Below are positions 41,918 to 53,946 of a DNA stretch of 64,000 nt, one piece after another. Within the stretch, counting starts at the first letter, position 1; each line of letters begins with the position of its first letter. The notes beneath the pieces were generated by a model, which was not told where the DNA came from, searched no databases, and saw only the letters and a program-made list of their open reading frames with translations. The translations under genes were made by a program, and so were the position numbers. The stretch is from Corythucha ciliata (lineage: Eukaryota > Arthropoda > Insecta > Hemiptera > Tingidae), in NCBI GenBank assembly GCA_038030265.1, contig CM075941.1, positions 17,422,001 to 17,486,000 on the forward strand. The letters are read 5' to 3'.

Positions 41918-42975
41918 GTGCAGTGGGATGCCGACAACGGGGCGAAAAAAGGTAATTCTCTTCGAATGTTACCTTTTGTCGGGTCGTTCCCTCCACACAA
42001 GTCCGAAAACAATCATCACACTCTTGTCACTAAAAACAAATTCTCCTAATAGTTGGTCTGCGAACAGCAATAGTGATGTGCTACATTTCATGCTGGACTA
42101 TTTTGTGTTGTAATGTTGGCAACACAACTGACGTTTCTTTGATCTATTTCAATTTATTTACCTTTATTTTGGTAATTCAGTTGACTAACATTTTTTCTTT
42201 CAAAACGCAGGCCAAATTTGAGTTTCCCGTTGCAAAAGATCTCGAGGTTTCCATTTTAGTGGAAATCCACGATTGTAAACCACCAGACACACGGACGTAC
42301 TTCCAGCCCAAACCACTTTTATCGGCCTTTCACTCTATTTATATTATGATTTATGAATATGAATTACACACGAACTCGATTTTACTGTAAGTCCGTTTCC
42401 CAATGGGAAAATGGAAGTAATTTTATTTAATTGGGGGACGTTTCGTTGATCTGTTGCACCTATACCCTCACAAGAAATTTTAAATATGATTGTTATACTA
42501 TCTCTGATTAGAGTATTTTATTTAAAATAAGTAAGCGTACTCATTTAAATGCTCTGTAAACCTGTAAAGGAGTATTTCTTTGTATTTAAGTAACATTCCT
42601 ACCCCCTTGCCACGTTACCACAAAAACGCGGTTTTTTAACATATGTTTATTTATTTACCGAAATAATTATTTTTAAATGAGTACCTCTATTATGCATTAA
42701 GTATAAATTAAACATAAAAAATGGGAAATTACGATAATTTTGGCTGGGAAAATGCAGTTACATTCTTAATTCCCACATTGTCTAACGTAAAGTCTGATGC
42801 ATAGAGGGAGGGTCATAGACCAAGTACGTCATCCACGAAGCTCAAACGAGACGCCATATTGCCCCTTGAAAAGTGAGCACACCTCTGTATATTCATCTTG
42901 GGAACGACCCGAGAAAAGGTAACAGTCGAAGAGAATTACCTTTTTTCGCCCGGATGTCGTCCACTCAATGCAGTA
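41918..42975. mobile_element. Inverted-repeat element of about 1.06 kb with hairpin-containing arms
   Basis: The left arm at 41938-41991 (GGGCGAAAAAAGGTAATTCT then CTTCGAATGTTACC) is inverted at 42900-42953 with few mismatches. Looser similarity continues outward to CAGTGGG / CCACTCAATGCAG. Each arm also folds on itself (AAAAGGTAA ... TTACCTTTT). The interior has no recognised transposase. A splice-flanked ORF at 42211-42386 lies inside. Confidence 0.65.
42211..42386 (+). other. Exon-like ORF of unknown identity inside the 1-kb fold-back element
   Basis: Preceded by TTTTTTCTTTCAAAACGCAG and followed by TTACT/GTAAGT, a good acceptor and donor pair around 176 bp that stay open in one frame. 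The peptide includes AKFEFPVAKDLEVSILVEIH, DCKPPDTRTY and FHSIYIMIYEYELH. I do not recognise it. It could be an exon fragment carried by the element, or chance. Confidence 0.25.
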
Positions 42976-42986
42976 GTAATGGAGTT

Positions 42987-43116
42987 CCGGACATCGGGGC
43001 CAACTTGTAGGTATAGGTTACACAAGGGTTACCTTATCACGATTTGCATAGGATTGCATGGGAAGAGGGGTAGATAACAGTCCATCAAAATATAACCTCT
43101 TTGGCCCCGATGTCGG
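42987..43116. mobile_element. Short fold-back element (about 130 bp) next to the 1-kb element
   Basis: Left arm CCGGACATCGGGGCCAA (42987-43003) and right arm TTGGCCCCGATGTCGG (43101-43116). Just outside the right arm lies AATGCAGTAG, which also occurs at the outer end of the 1-kb element (near 42967), so the two may be related. Confidence 0.6.
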
Positions 43117-43239
43117 CCTCCCGAGTAATGCAGTAGGTATCTGAAGGGGAAACGCCAACTATCGATTCTTGGGGGTTTCAGTTCCAAAAGCAAGTAGCGG
43201 GGTGGTCACAACGGGATTAGTGAAAATTTAACCCTTCGG

Positions 43240-44035
43240 GCCAGTTTATTTATTTTTTTAGTCGTGAATTAACATAATTCTCTCAATTTTAGCCGTGAAT
43301 CAGCGGTTTCTCTGGATTTTGGCCGCGTACTACACTTATATATTTTTTTTTTTAACCGCGAATTTGCGTTTTTCTTCATTTAAGCGTCAGCGTTTCAGTC
43401 ATTCAATTATCGTTTTTTCTCCCACTGTATCGGAATTGGAATTCACGAATTAGCAGCGGTTTTCCCCAATGTTAGCCTCAAAAATTGCAACGTTTTCTTA
43501 ATTTCGGCCGCGAATTACAGTTTTCTAAATTTTAGCAGTGGCCAAATTGCCCCAGAAACAGCGAATTGGCGTTTTTTCAATTTCAGTAAGGCACGAATTA
43601 GCATTTTCTCAATTTTAGCCTTTCCTCACTTCCATAACAGGAATTAGCTATTTCTCTCAATTTTAGTGGCGCATTAACGTTTTATCTAATTTTAGCCGAT
43701 AATGCGCGTTTTTTCTCACTTTTATCCGCGAATTAGGACCTTTTCTCGCTTCTATTCGTGAATTGGCGATTTTTCTAAATTTAGGCGTCACTTTGCCATT
43801 TGTCTCCATTTTCATCCTGAATTAGTGTTTTCCTCGATTTTAGACGCGATTTGACCAGGAATTAACGCTTTTTAATTTTTAGGCCCGGACTTGGCGCAAG
43901 AGCAGCATGTTAGCGTTTTTTCCTCAATTTCACCGCAAATAATATTGGTCTCTAAAACCGGAAATCTGCGATTTATTCTCAATTTTATTCGCGAATTTAC
44001 ATTTTTCTCGATTTCAGCGATGCCATAACCGCAGT
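43240..44035 (-). repeat. Family A 30-bp minisatellite array, reverse
   Basis: Units read TTTTAGCCGTGAATCAGCG / GTTTTTTCTCACTTTTA on the + strand. It ends about 75 bp before a forward array begins, so the two face each other. Confidence 0.8.
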
Positions 44036-44109
44036 AGTTGATGCACAACTACTATGTTTGCCAGGCTTTGGGTATTCGGTGGTGGCTGGCTGCACGGACG
44101 TTGAAAAAA

Positions 44110-45060
44110 ACAAAAAAAAATGTGAAAATGCGCTCATTCACGGGTGAAATTGAGAATTAACACTCATCACTTACGAGAAAAATTGACGGTTTCAGGAGGT
44201 GACTTCTTGACTAAAAGTGCGAGAAAAAGTGCTGTTGTCCAGTTCTTGGGCGAATCCACGTCTAAAATTGAGAAAAAGGATCAATTAGCGCTCATTCACA
44301 AATGAAGAAATATCTATAACACTCATTCGCAGCTAAAACTGAGAAAACCGATAATTTTTTGAATTTGAATTTCTTTCGGATAACACTGATGCTAATCAAT
44401 ACAACCAATGCTCTAGGGCACAATTTTCGAGCTAATTCGCGGTTGGAATTGCTAATTCGCGTTGTTATTAAGAAAAAGTGCTAATTCGCGGAAACCGAGA
44501 AGTAACGCTAATTCACGCCAAAAAAATTAAGAAAAAGTGCTCATGGCTGAAATTGAGAAAAATGTCTGATTCACGACTACAATTGAGAGAACGCTGTAAT
44601 TCACAACTATTATTGAGAATACGCCATTTCGGAGTACGTATGGAGGCAACTTCGTGGCTAAAATTAGAAAAAAGGTCTAATTAACTTGAATTCATTGAAA
44701 TTGAAAATGAAAGCTCAGTCGCACCTCAAATTTAGTAAAAGCGCTAAATTCTCCCCTAAAAATTAGAAATAGTGCTCATTTCTGGCTAAAATGTATGAAT
44801 TGCATTCGCGCTTTCTCTACGCTACGTGCCAAGCCAAAATTAAAAAAAAAAAAAAAACTTATTACCGGTTTATACGGACCTCATTTTCACGGTTAAAATT
44901 GGATATATTGGATACATTCATTGGATGCATTATATTGCAAAAAATCTATAAAAAGTCACATCATTTTTTGTTTTGCAGGAAGCGGCTTCACGGCTGAGAT
45001 TGAGAAAAAACAAGTGCTGTTCTTTTGGGCAAGTCCGCGGCTAAAATTAAGTACACGCTG
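44110..45060 (+). repeat. Family A 30-bp minisatellite array, forward
   Basis: Forward units such as GCTAATTCGCGG and AAAATTGAGAAAAAGG, with a TTGTCCAGTTCTTGGGCGAA insert near 44234 and GTGCTGTTCTTTTGGGCAAG near 45015. Confidence 0.8.
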
Positions 45061-45579
45061 TAGTGGCCTATGCCGATGACCTTGTTGCGAGGAAACGTTC
45101 GAGTAGCTCGTAGAAACGTGTCGAAACGGCCAAAACCGCCGTTATAGAGATACTGAGACCCCCCCCCCTACCTTCTTCGCCTTTGATTCCTGTAAAGAAA
45201 TCTGCAGGCAATCGCGGTGGTGAATCAAAAAACTTGAAAATTCATCCCTCCTCCCACCAATCATCAAGAAGATTTTCGAGCAACAATATAAAATAATAAC
45301 ACATTTGACCCCGAAAGTTATCTGTTTTTCAAGTAATGTGAATAATTAAGTTCAAAAGGCGTTCCTTCTTCAATTTTCATCCAAACAAAATTGCTGACTT
45401 CCCCGTTAACGATGATCGTGGCTCAATTGTTGGGAAGATGAGAGCTAGAACCGAACAGCCCAATAAGCTGAAAATATGAGGTCGAAAAGGAGTGACTGGA
45501 CCGCGATTATACCTCCCTCACTACTACGACCTTTGTACCTTTTAATAAGCAAAATCCCTTTGAACCTTTTAATCCACGA

Positions 45580-46025
45580 AATTGAGTTCTTCATTGGCCA
45601 GTGAGCCAGAATCGCCAATTTTATTTTAATGTCCCAAATCTAATAAACTGTTGTTTTTTGTAAGCCAAACACGCGAAAATGGTTTTTAGCGACTGATGAG
45701 AGCCCCGAACGAGAAATTCTATGAAATGGATCATTCAATTGCCCGGCAATAACCCCGCAAAATTGGTTTTTCATCTAGCCAAACCCATGCGAAAGTGGTT
45801 CAGCAGTTCTGCTATAGCGACACCAGCAAATCCTCAGTAGTTTCAGCTAGCCAGACATGCGAAACTAGTTTTTATTTTTGCTAGTGAGACCCACGAAATT
45901 TGGCTTTTAACTACAGAAATACCATTTTTAGACAGCAAAATCCACAAAATTGAGATTTTAAGGGGCCAGACCCACGAAATTGGCGTTTTAGTGAGCCAGA
46001 ATCCCCAAAATTGTATTTAGCACTA
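45580..46025 (+). repeat. Family B repeat block, forward
   Basis: Clear units: CCACGAAATTGAGTTCTTC, GTGAGCCAGAATCGCCAATT, CAGACCCACGAAATTGGCGT, at about 35-45 bp. It lies downstream of the forward A array at 44.1-45.1 kb. Confidence 0.7.
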
Positions 46026-46439
46026 TTTTGGACTGATGCAAATGCAAGTTCCTCGATAATTAAAAAAGGAATTTCTCTCAGTTTTAGGGGGAAAATGTTG
46101 GTCTCGGGGCGAAATTCAAGGGTTTTCCTTTTTTTAGAGCAACTATGGGGAAGTGATGTGGGAGGAACGGACGTTTGACGCTGCCATTCACTCTGGTATC
46201 GGTGGCCAAGTAGGCTTAAAGTGGCGTTTGAGTGGTACGACCCTAAATTTTTATAATCTGAAGCCCAAAAATGATAAACAGACTGCTCCATTTCGATAGT
46301 TTCAGGTTGAGATGTGTGCCCCGGTGCAGTTTTATGGTCTGAGACCGGCACTTGTCAGTTATGGAAACCGAATATTTGGTTTTTGATTGCGTCGAGGAAC
46401 CAGATTCCCGGGCTGAAGTATACATAATAATGCATCTTT

Positions 46440-46580
46440 ACTGGTTGCATAAGGGTAGAGTGACCATCAGGAGTCCTTCTTTCTCAGGACATGTTCAGAG
46501 CGTCCGGGCTCATATTTTAGGTGTCCGGAGAAAGGTCAAAATTGTCCTCTACTTGTCCTACTTTTCGCTTTCTTCTTACG
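46440..46580 (+). other. Possible decayed interspersed element
   Basis: Contains GTAGAGTGACCATCAGGAGT, CCTTCTTTCTCAGGACATGT and GTGTCCGGAG. This tract is reminiscent of 'GGTGACCA..GTCC..AGGACATGTCC' dispersed elements, and a similar GTCCTACTTTCCGTAGC stretch lies at 48478. The plus-strand ORF across it is not protein-like. The class is not assigned. Confidence 0.25.
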
Positions 46581-46929
46581 TCGAATACGAGTACGAAATA
46601 CGTCTGGTATTTCTATTCCTAACATCTTCCACGCTTAGCCGCAACGTCCCCAGTTCCCGTTTCACCCTCGGCATGGTCTTCATCTTCATCATCCCTGGGG
46701 AGCCAGTTCTCCTCCCTGTCTCGATTTTAACAGATCAAGTAAAGGGGCGGCAATCGTAGCGCAAAAAACGCCCACTGGAAGAGCAATGCAGCGATTTCAC
46801 CCTCTGAATCACTCCCACACACGGGTCGTGCCTCCACTTCACTCGAAAACCTGAAATTGACCCCACAACCCAGAACATTAGACGGACAAACCCAACAATC
46901 TGGCACACAGTCTAATTCAAGAGCAATCA

Positions 46930-47290
46930 TGTGCGTTTGGCACTTTCAAAAACAAAATTTTGTCATTTTGACTCTAACAAACGCCAGTTTCGCGGATTTG
47001 CGCTCCGTCAAAACTAAATTTGGTTCGTCTTGTTCAAATCCAATTTCAGGGGTATTGCTCATTCAAAACCCAATTTCACGGATTTTCATTATTTCATACC
47101 CCAAATTGGCTGATCTTTGTGCTTTTAAAAACCAAATTTCGGGCGGTTGCCTCTTTAAAAAACAAATTTCACGAAATTTCGCTCTTTCAGAACCCAATTT
47201 CATGGGCTCTGCTCTGCTCCTAACCAATTCAGGAGATTTCTCTCTTGTTTCGTGGCTTTACCTCTTTATAAAACATGTTTAGGGGATCAC
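46930..47290 (-). repeat. Family B repeat block, reverse
   Basis: Regular units of the form AACCCAATTTCACGGATTTT and GCTCTTTCAGAACCCAATTT at about 43 bp, the reverse complement of the CGCGAAATTGGGTTTTG unit. The two + strand ORFs here are artefacts of the repeat. Confidence 0.75.
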
Positions 47291-47669
47291 GTTAACAGCT
47301 AAATTGGCGAAAAAAACGAACGATCTAAAATTGAATCATCGTGATTCTAGCTTTTACAAACCACAATAACACTGAGATTTTCCATTACCAAATGTTTCAA
47401 ATTTGGCACCTTCGAAACTGAATTATTCATGAATTGTTATTATAGTCCAGTTGAATCGTATAAAAAAATCATACGTGGACAAAAATCTCGTCTTTGATTT
47501 TTTCACTTTATTCTATCGTTTTTGGGGTAAAGAACACGAATCTGAAGAGATCCAACATAATGTCCTTGCGCGGTTTGAGAAAATCGCGAAAAACTGGTAA
47601 ATATTGGCACTTTTTTTAGTTTTTTAGGCCCTCAATCACCGGGATCCTGGGGCTCCTACTAAAAACGCC

Positions 47670-47945
47670 ATTACACCAAAAAATCGCAAATTACAGACTA
47701 AAATGAGAAAAAACCCCTAATTTACGGCTCAAACTGAGACAAAAGGTTCGCGGTTAAAAATGTAGAACAATCACTATAATTTGCTATTTCGCAAATGAAA
47801 TGAGAAAAATATCCAATTCACGGTTTAAATTAAGAAAAAGTGCTAATTCGCGGCTTTAAATTGAGTAAAAGCGCTAATCTGCGATTAAGGCGTGGAAAAA
47901 GCGGTGATTCGCGGCTAAAACTATGAATAAGGCATAATTTAACGC
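47670..47945 (+). repeat. Family A 30-bp minisatellite, forward (short)
   Basis: About eight units, including near-consensus TTCGCGGCTTTAAATTGAG and GCTAATCTGCG copies. Confidence 0.75.
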
Positions 47946-47949
47946 TACG

Positions 47950-50900
47950 TGGTGTTCATTTCATCCAATTTGTCAACATTAGGCACTTTAATCTCCAGGT
48001 TTTCTACACTTGTGTATCAGTAGCGAAAAAATGAAAGTACCTACTATTCATTAACGTTGTTTTTCACTGTAATTTTCCATCTTGAAGGCCCTTAATACAT
48101 GAGAGGTGGGATTACTGCTCATAAGGGGGGGATTTCGCGTCCAGCCATCATGGGGGGGGGGGGGATAGACGCCGCTGTGGTCTGCTACTGGCCCAATAAT
48201 CGGTTGTCTCCCTCCGAACCCAAAAGGTTCAGACTTCAGAACCCCTGTTCGAGAATAGCGCGCTGGTTTAGGTTGGACGAGGGTTTGAGGGGGTAGGATT
48301 GAAATTTCTAGCTGCATCCCGGATGCTCGCTCACTTTGTTACGCCACTAAAAGCCGTTATACATCGCTATCACAATAAAGGAGCACGGCACCCTAGTCAG
48401 TAATTAACAATTTTAACATGAAACTGATCCACGATTATAGTCGTTATTAACTTGATTCTAGGCGTCCTATACTGTTGTGTCCTACTTTCCGTAGCAAGCG
48501 TCCTACTTTTTCGTGTAAGGCTTATTTCCTTGGAAGCCACTTTTACATCTGGTCAACCTAAACAACGGCCTCCAGGGCGTTACCGTCGGTTCCCCACGTT
48601 CGGAATGAAAAGTTCCTGAGGAAATTATGACATTCACGCGTGATTGCATTATAGAAACGCGTACATTGAAGTAAATAGTTGCATTAATGAGGTGGTGGAG
48701 AACCTGTTGAGGGAATATAGTGCGTGGGTCACGTGCTTCTGATCACTTCTTCGGGCAGTCGGGAAGTGAAGCCGTTTTTCATTTATTTTTCTCACGAAAT
48801 AGTAGATTACATTACAAGATTAGTAAGTGGTGCATTACCTGCGAGTTTTTTGTTTGGCGGACGAGGCCGTTAATTAAAAACGAGCTGGTAGTACCACTTG
48901 GTAGTCGAGTGATGTACGTTATTTTTCGCGCAACCGTCGTCGAATATTACCCAGTGTTATTCTTTTGACAAAAAAAAACATGTTTGTCTTAAGATATTTC
49001 TATAATCACGGAAGAGGTGATAACATTGCAACAAAGGTTGTACAAGGTTATAGAAAACTGACATGTAAAAAAATGTTCATGTCAGTTTTAAACCTTTACT
49101 TGCCTTTACTGTCCAGTTTTCAAAAACTGAAGTTATAAAGTGCCAGGTTATCAAAATTCAACTTACTGGAATTATGATGTTATCTTAATGGGCAACTTAC
49201 GAAGCAGGTAGCGCGAAAAAAATATTTCACCGGCTGTTCCCAGGGGTGCCTATAAGTTCAGTTTTTTGTTTTTTAGTGCATTTCATTCTGAAAATGCACT
49301 ATTGGGCTCGTTGTGATGGCGGCAAACATGGGTCATGTCATTTTTTTTTCACGTTTCAGAACCTCTAGAACACGATAATTCAGTGGTCTCCAGAATTCAT
49401 ATATATATAATTTCTATATACATATAATATTATGGCCGTTTTCTTGTTAGCACGATAACTCTCGAAGAAATCAATTCAGAGGCACGCGCTTTGGCACAAA
49501 AATCAGTAGTCGTAAGACCCCGGTCGGTATTGCATTTGGGCCAAATCGGTCAAGGTGGAGGGGGGGGGAATAGGGGTTGAAATGGTCAAAAAATCACTAC
49601 AATTCACCAGTTGATTCTAGATGCATCATATTCAGTACGAATACTCCATGTTAGAGTAGCCTTTGATTCCCATTTTAATTTTTTGAAAAAATCAAGGTGG
49701 TGAGGGTGGTCCTTCCAGTGTGGAAGTGTAAAAATAGCGTTGAACTTCACTAGATCATCTTTGCGCTCTAAAATTCGACTCAATAATTTAATGCAAACTA
49801 AGCCCTGGGTTCCATTGAGATTTATCGAAAACTTTGATGGGGGGGGGGGGTGAAATAGGGGATGAAATTTCAAAAAAAATCGCTTAAATTCACACGTTTA
49901 GGTATTATAAAATACGGCACAACCGGATCTTTTCGACATTTTTGAAGAGAGGGTGGTGAAAATAGAGGAAGAAGTTGGGCTTAATGAAACAAATTATGGT
50001 ATCAAAATTATTACTTCTGGGACGGCTTAGGGTATCCTTATACGGAATGAAATGCACTCTTTCCGACCGCCAGCTGCCGGAGCGAATTTTTTTTTTTTTT
50101 TTTTTTCAATAGCCAAGTTTTTGTCCCTGAGGTGGCGTCAGTGTAACACTGGGCTGGGCGCATAGCTGTACGGCTGTACCCACTCGGTGGAAGTGGCAAG
50201 GGGAAGTTCTTCCACGTTGCCCTACATCCAATCTGGAGAAAAAAAAAGAAAAAAAACCAGCAAGCGGCGGCAAGCTTCTTCAGAAAGCCTGCTGAAATCA
50301 GTTACAAGTGCTCTGTTTTCCCCAAGCATTGCAATTATCATGTGAAGCAATTTCAAACGCAATTTGAAGTTCGCTCCTGAAGAAGACGTTTGGCTTCAAC
50401 GCCTCCCCCTCCACTCAACATGACTTCTAATCCAATTCTGCAACGCCACAGCCACACGAGCCGTCCTTTTATATACATAAACACGTTAAATTCAAAAATA
50501 CTCATTATAGTTCGTCAGGCAATTCAAATTAGCACAATATAGTATAGAGATTGTTTTTGGAGAATTAAAAGCTGCTTGTACCCCGAGTTGATCTCCCCCA
50601 CCCCCCTTCACCACTAGCAATTTTGAAACCGTTCAAAATCAAGGCCGCTGGTTCCAAACGAACACGTCAAAACACTGTAGACGTGGCAAATCGTCCGCTA
50701 CATCGATTGGTGGGGAGAACAGTGCACATTCACACTTCACCCCTCTCCCCCTCCACCCAAAAATTTCAACATAAGAGCTACAAAAACCAAGTTTACCTTG
50801 AGGAAAAAGATTGTGAGAGGAAACTTCGTCTCAAACAACCCCACGTAACGACAATATCCTGTTTAAATTGTATTTAACGAACTATTATGTCGGACGCTTC

Positions 50901-52600
50901 TGTTTCATCAGTAGAACCGTTCAAATTTGTCGAATTTGTATAATTCCATCGTTCGTCTTGTACGCACGACCCCCCCCCCTTCCCTCCTATCACTAATACT
51001 CACTCCATTACAATTCAGAACGTCGAACGAATTTCGCGGGGGGGGGGGGGCAAAATAATATACTCAAAGAGACGACAGGGAGAGAGAGAAAAAAATTAAT
51101 CGATTTTTGCCCTTGGAAAACCTCGAAAGATGTGTTTTCATGAATGTAAAGGATAATTTACATGAATATAGCCTGGCCCTGAGGCCCCATGTGCGCATTT
51201 CGTGTGCATTTGACTAATTTCTCTAGAAAACCCTTATAATAATCCAATCCCAGTCTATATGGAATCGGATTTAACGCGTGAAAGCATCCAGTTTTGTGCT
51301 GTAAAAGTGATATCCACATCAATTTGCGACTTCAGTTGTTTACTCCTATACGAGAACCAGCTTCCTAGCCACTCCTTTGTACCTGATGTTTTTCTTTCCT
51401 TTTTCCCCTTTTTTTCGTGAAATCATTCTCATATCTAATATTTCCGTCCTTGACTCTTTTATACGTATAATTGACTCATCTGAACTACCTAACCTATTAA
51501 CTTCCAATTTGTACTTCCAGTAACAGTTTACGAGGGATATTTAAGAATATTGGGCATCAGTTTTCTAGAACGGTCTTGAAACAAAGATGTTGTTTTGGGG
51601 GATCACATTCAACAAACGACTAAACAAAAATTAAGTTTTTGGAAACTTTATGACGCTTTTAAAAAACAATTTATAGCCCATTCAGTCTTTTATTGAGTAT
51701 TGTTCTTTTTTCTGCCAATAAAATATTTGTTTTATTCATCGTAGGTTTCACGTCGTATTTATTCTTTGGATTGACGTATTTGACAGATGGGGTTTTACGC
51801 TGTTATGCACTGATGTGAGAGACGTAAATATTACGCGTAAATTTCGCAAGGACCCCTCCATTCGCCCGCCCATAGTGTCAAAATGTCACTTTAATTCGCT
51901 CTCGATTGGAAACAACAGATAAGACTGCGTCATCCAAAACAATTGAAATTGTCACTTATACAACGCGAGCGAAGCGCAAAATTTCGTTGATCTGATAGCA
52001 TTTTAACTACGAAATTATAGTCGTAAGACAATTAGAGAGTTTGAAGCGGACGAACAAGAACCCCGCGTGTGTTTTAGACATATCCAGTATGCACTCACTG
52101 TTTTAGACACTCGGGCATAAGCCCTCTACATACGTTGAAAATAGCGTGTATTGTGTAGGAGAGACGCTTTTCATACACTTGGCGTTTCAATTCAACCTAT
52201 TGTTATGATGAGGAGGGAGCGAGAGGCGAGAAGGCGCCAGCTCGACTTGCTCCGCAAAATGTGAAAGATTGCAAGCGAACAATTCAAAGGTCAAGTTCAA
52301 CTTTTTCTGGATCCAATTGAAGAATGGAATGAGTCTTGAGGAGAGGGGGAGAAGACCGATCTTTTGAAACGACGAATTTAGTCAAAAACAGAGGGGCCGT
52401 AGATAGTTGAAACCATTACTGTTTCGGGGCATTTCCCTCGAACTCAGCGCTGGAAGTCTTCAATTCATCCCCGGAAACTGAATGTGCATACAGAGTGGGT
52501 CGTTAACCGTCAAAAAATGACCTGACTGCGTCGCTGTAGCCTTCTATTCAGTACTTTCTGCGTGCAAAAACTACAGATTTTTCCCCGACAGATTTCAAAG
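47950..52600. other. 4.6 kb of mostly unique intergenic DNA, no gene seen
   Basis: Contains G runs (48152-48163, 49839-49849, 51040-51050), a T run at 50087-50106 and an AT-rich patch near 49395-49432. Small inverted repeats include ACTGACAT / ATGTCAGT near 49060-49088. The ORFs (for example 50623-50877) show no family signature and no splice-supported exon. Confidence 0.4.
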
Positions 52601-53058
52601 CATCCCTTCGCGTCCAATATTGAGAATAAACGCTCATTTGCCGCAGAAAATTATAAGAAAACACATAAATTCGAGGTATCTCAAGGCAACTTTGCATCTA
52701 AAATAGAAAAAATGAGGTAACCCCAAGTTTGTAAAATCCTTAAACAGGCAGCCAAAATTGAAAAGGCCCGCTAATCTTGGGGTTAGTAGGTACAAGGAAA
52801 TAAGTTATGAAATGGAGCTAATATTCACAGCTAGAATTGAGAAAAGCAGCTGTGAATCGCTGATTAGGCTCAGCTCAAATAGAGAAAACGCCAATTCCTA
52901 GATTCTCGAGGCAACTTCTTGACTGAAATGGAAAAAAAAAAAATAAAAAAGCGCTTATCCGCACGGATAAAGAGAAAAAATTGCTATTTCGCAGCAATAT
53001 TTGGGGTAAAGAGCTAATTCGCGGCCGATAGAATAAACGGCGGGCGGTAGAATACACG

Positions 53059-53946
53059 CCCATTTACAGCTAAAATCGGAAAAACATCAATTCGCGGATG
53101 AATTGGAGAAAATAAGCTTATTCGCGGATCAATATTGTAGAATCCGCCAATTCTCCGGGTCTAGAATTGAGTAAAAACTGAATACATTGCGACTAACAAA
53201 AATACAGAAATAACACGCGCCCTAAATAAAGAGATCATCAACGGCTAAAATTTAGAAAAAGCAATAATGCGCGGCAAATAATAGCGATTTCCATTCAACA
53301 CACCCGCGTCCTCTCCATCATATGTTTCAATTCAGATAGGACGGGTGGAAAAACTTACACCACACGAGTGTATTGCATTGAATGGAAAACGCCATTAGTA
53401 AAATTGGGGAAAGGTCCTGATCCGTGCCAAAAAAAAACAAAAACCCATTTACAGCTAAAATCGGAAAAACATCAATTCGCGGATGAATTGGAGAAAATAA
53501 GCTTATTCGCGGATCAATATTGGAGAATCCGCCAATTCTCCGGGTCTAGAATTGAGTAAAAACTGAATACATTGCGACTAACAAAAATACAGAAATAACA
53601 CGCGCCCTAAATAAAGAGATCATCAACGGCTAAAATTTAGAAAAAGCAATAATGCGCGGCAAATAATAGCGATTTTCATTCAACACACCCACGTCATCTC
53701 CATAATCATATGTTTCAATTCAGATAGGACGGGTGGAAAAACTTACACCACACGAGTGTATTGCATTGAATGGAAAACGCCATTAGTAAAATTGGGGAAA
53801 GGTCCTGCCCCCCTATTCTGTAACTCATAACGCGTGCGTTAGCGAAATAAACAAGGTGAAGAATTGAAAGTAATCAGCTGAGAAATTTTGCTAACGCACG
53901 CGTTATGAGTTACAGAATAGGGGGTCTGATCCGTGACAAAAAAAAA
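53059..53946 (+). repeat. Recent tandem duplication, period 385 bp
   Basis: The segment starting CCCATTTACAGCTAAAATCG at 53059 recurs at 53444 and is nearly identical for more than 360 bp. Only a few differences are seen (TTGTAG/TTGGAG, CCGCGTCCTC/CCACGTCATC, one 3-base insertion). The second copy is longer because it contains the fold-back insertion. The divergence is far below that between ordinary family A units. Confidence 0.9.
53809..53924. mobile_element. Fold-back MITE-like element (116 bp) with a visible empty site
   Basis: Left arm CCCCCTATTCTGTAACTCAT continuing AACGCGTGCGTTAGC; the right arm is its reverse complement ending ATGAGTTACAGAATAGGGGG. The uninserted paralogue 385 bp upstream reads GGTCCTGATCCGTG. 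Here the same site is interrupted as GGTCCTG / element / CTGATCCGTG, which suggests a 3-bp CTG target duplication. Confidence 0.88.

Noticed and set aside
45911..46759. Divergent pair of 135-146 codon ORFs (minus 45911-46351, plus 46352-46759)
   Set aside because: The minus ORF ends in family B repeats and the plus ORF lies over a decayed dispersed element. The apparent divergent arrangement has no protein support.
46857..47282. 141-codon ORF rich in F/S/I
   Set aside because: A direct translation of reverse family B units (QNPISRIF-like periodicity).
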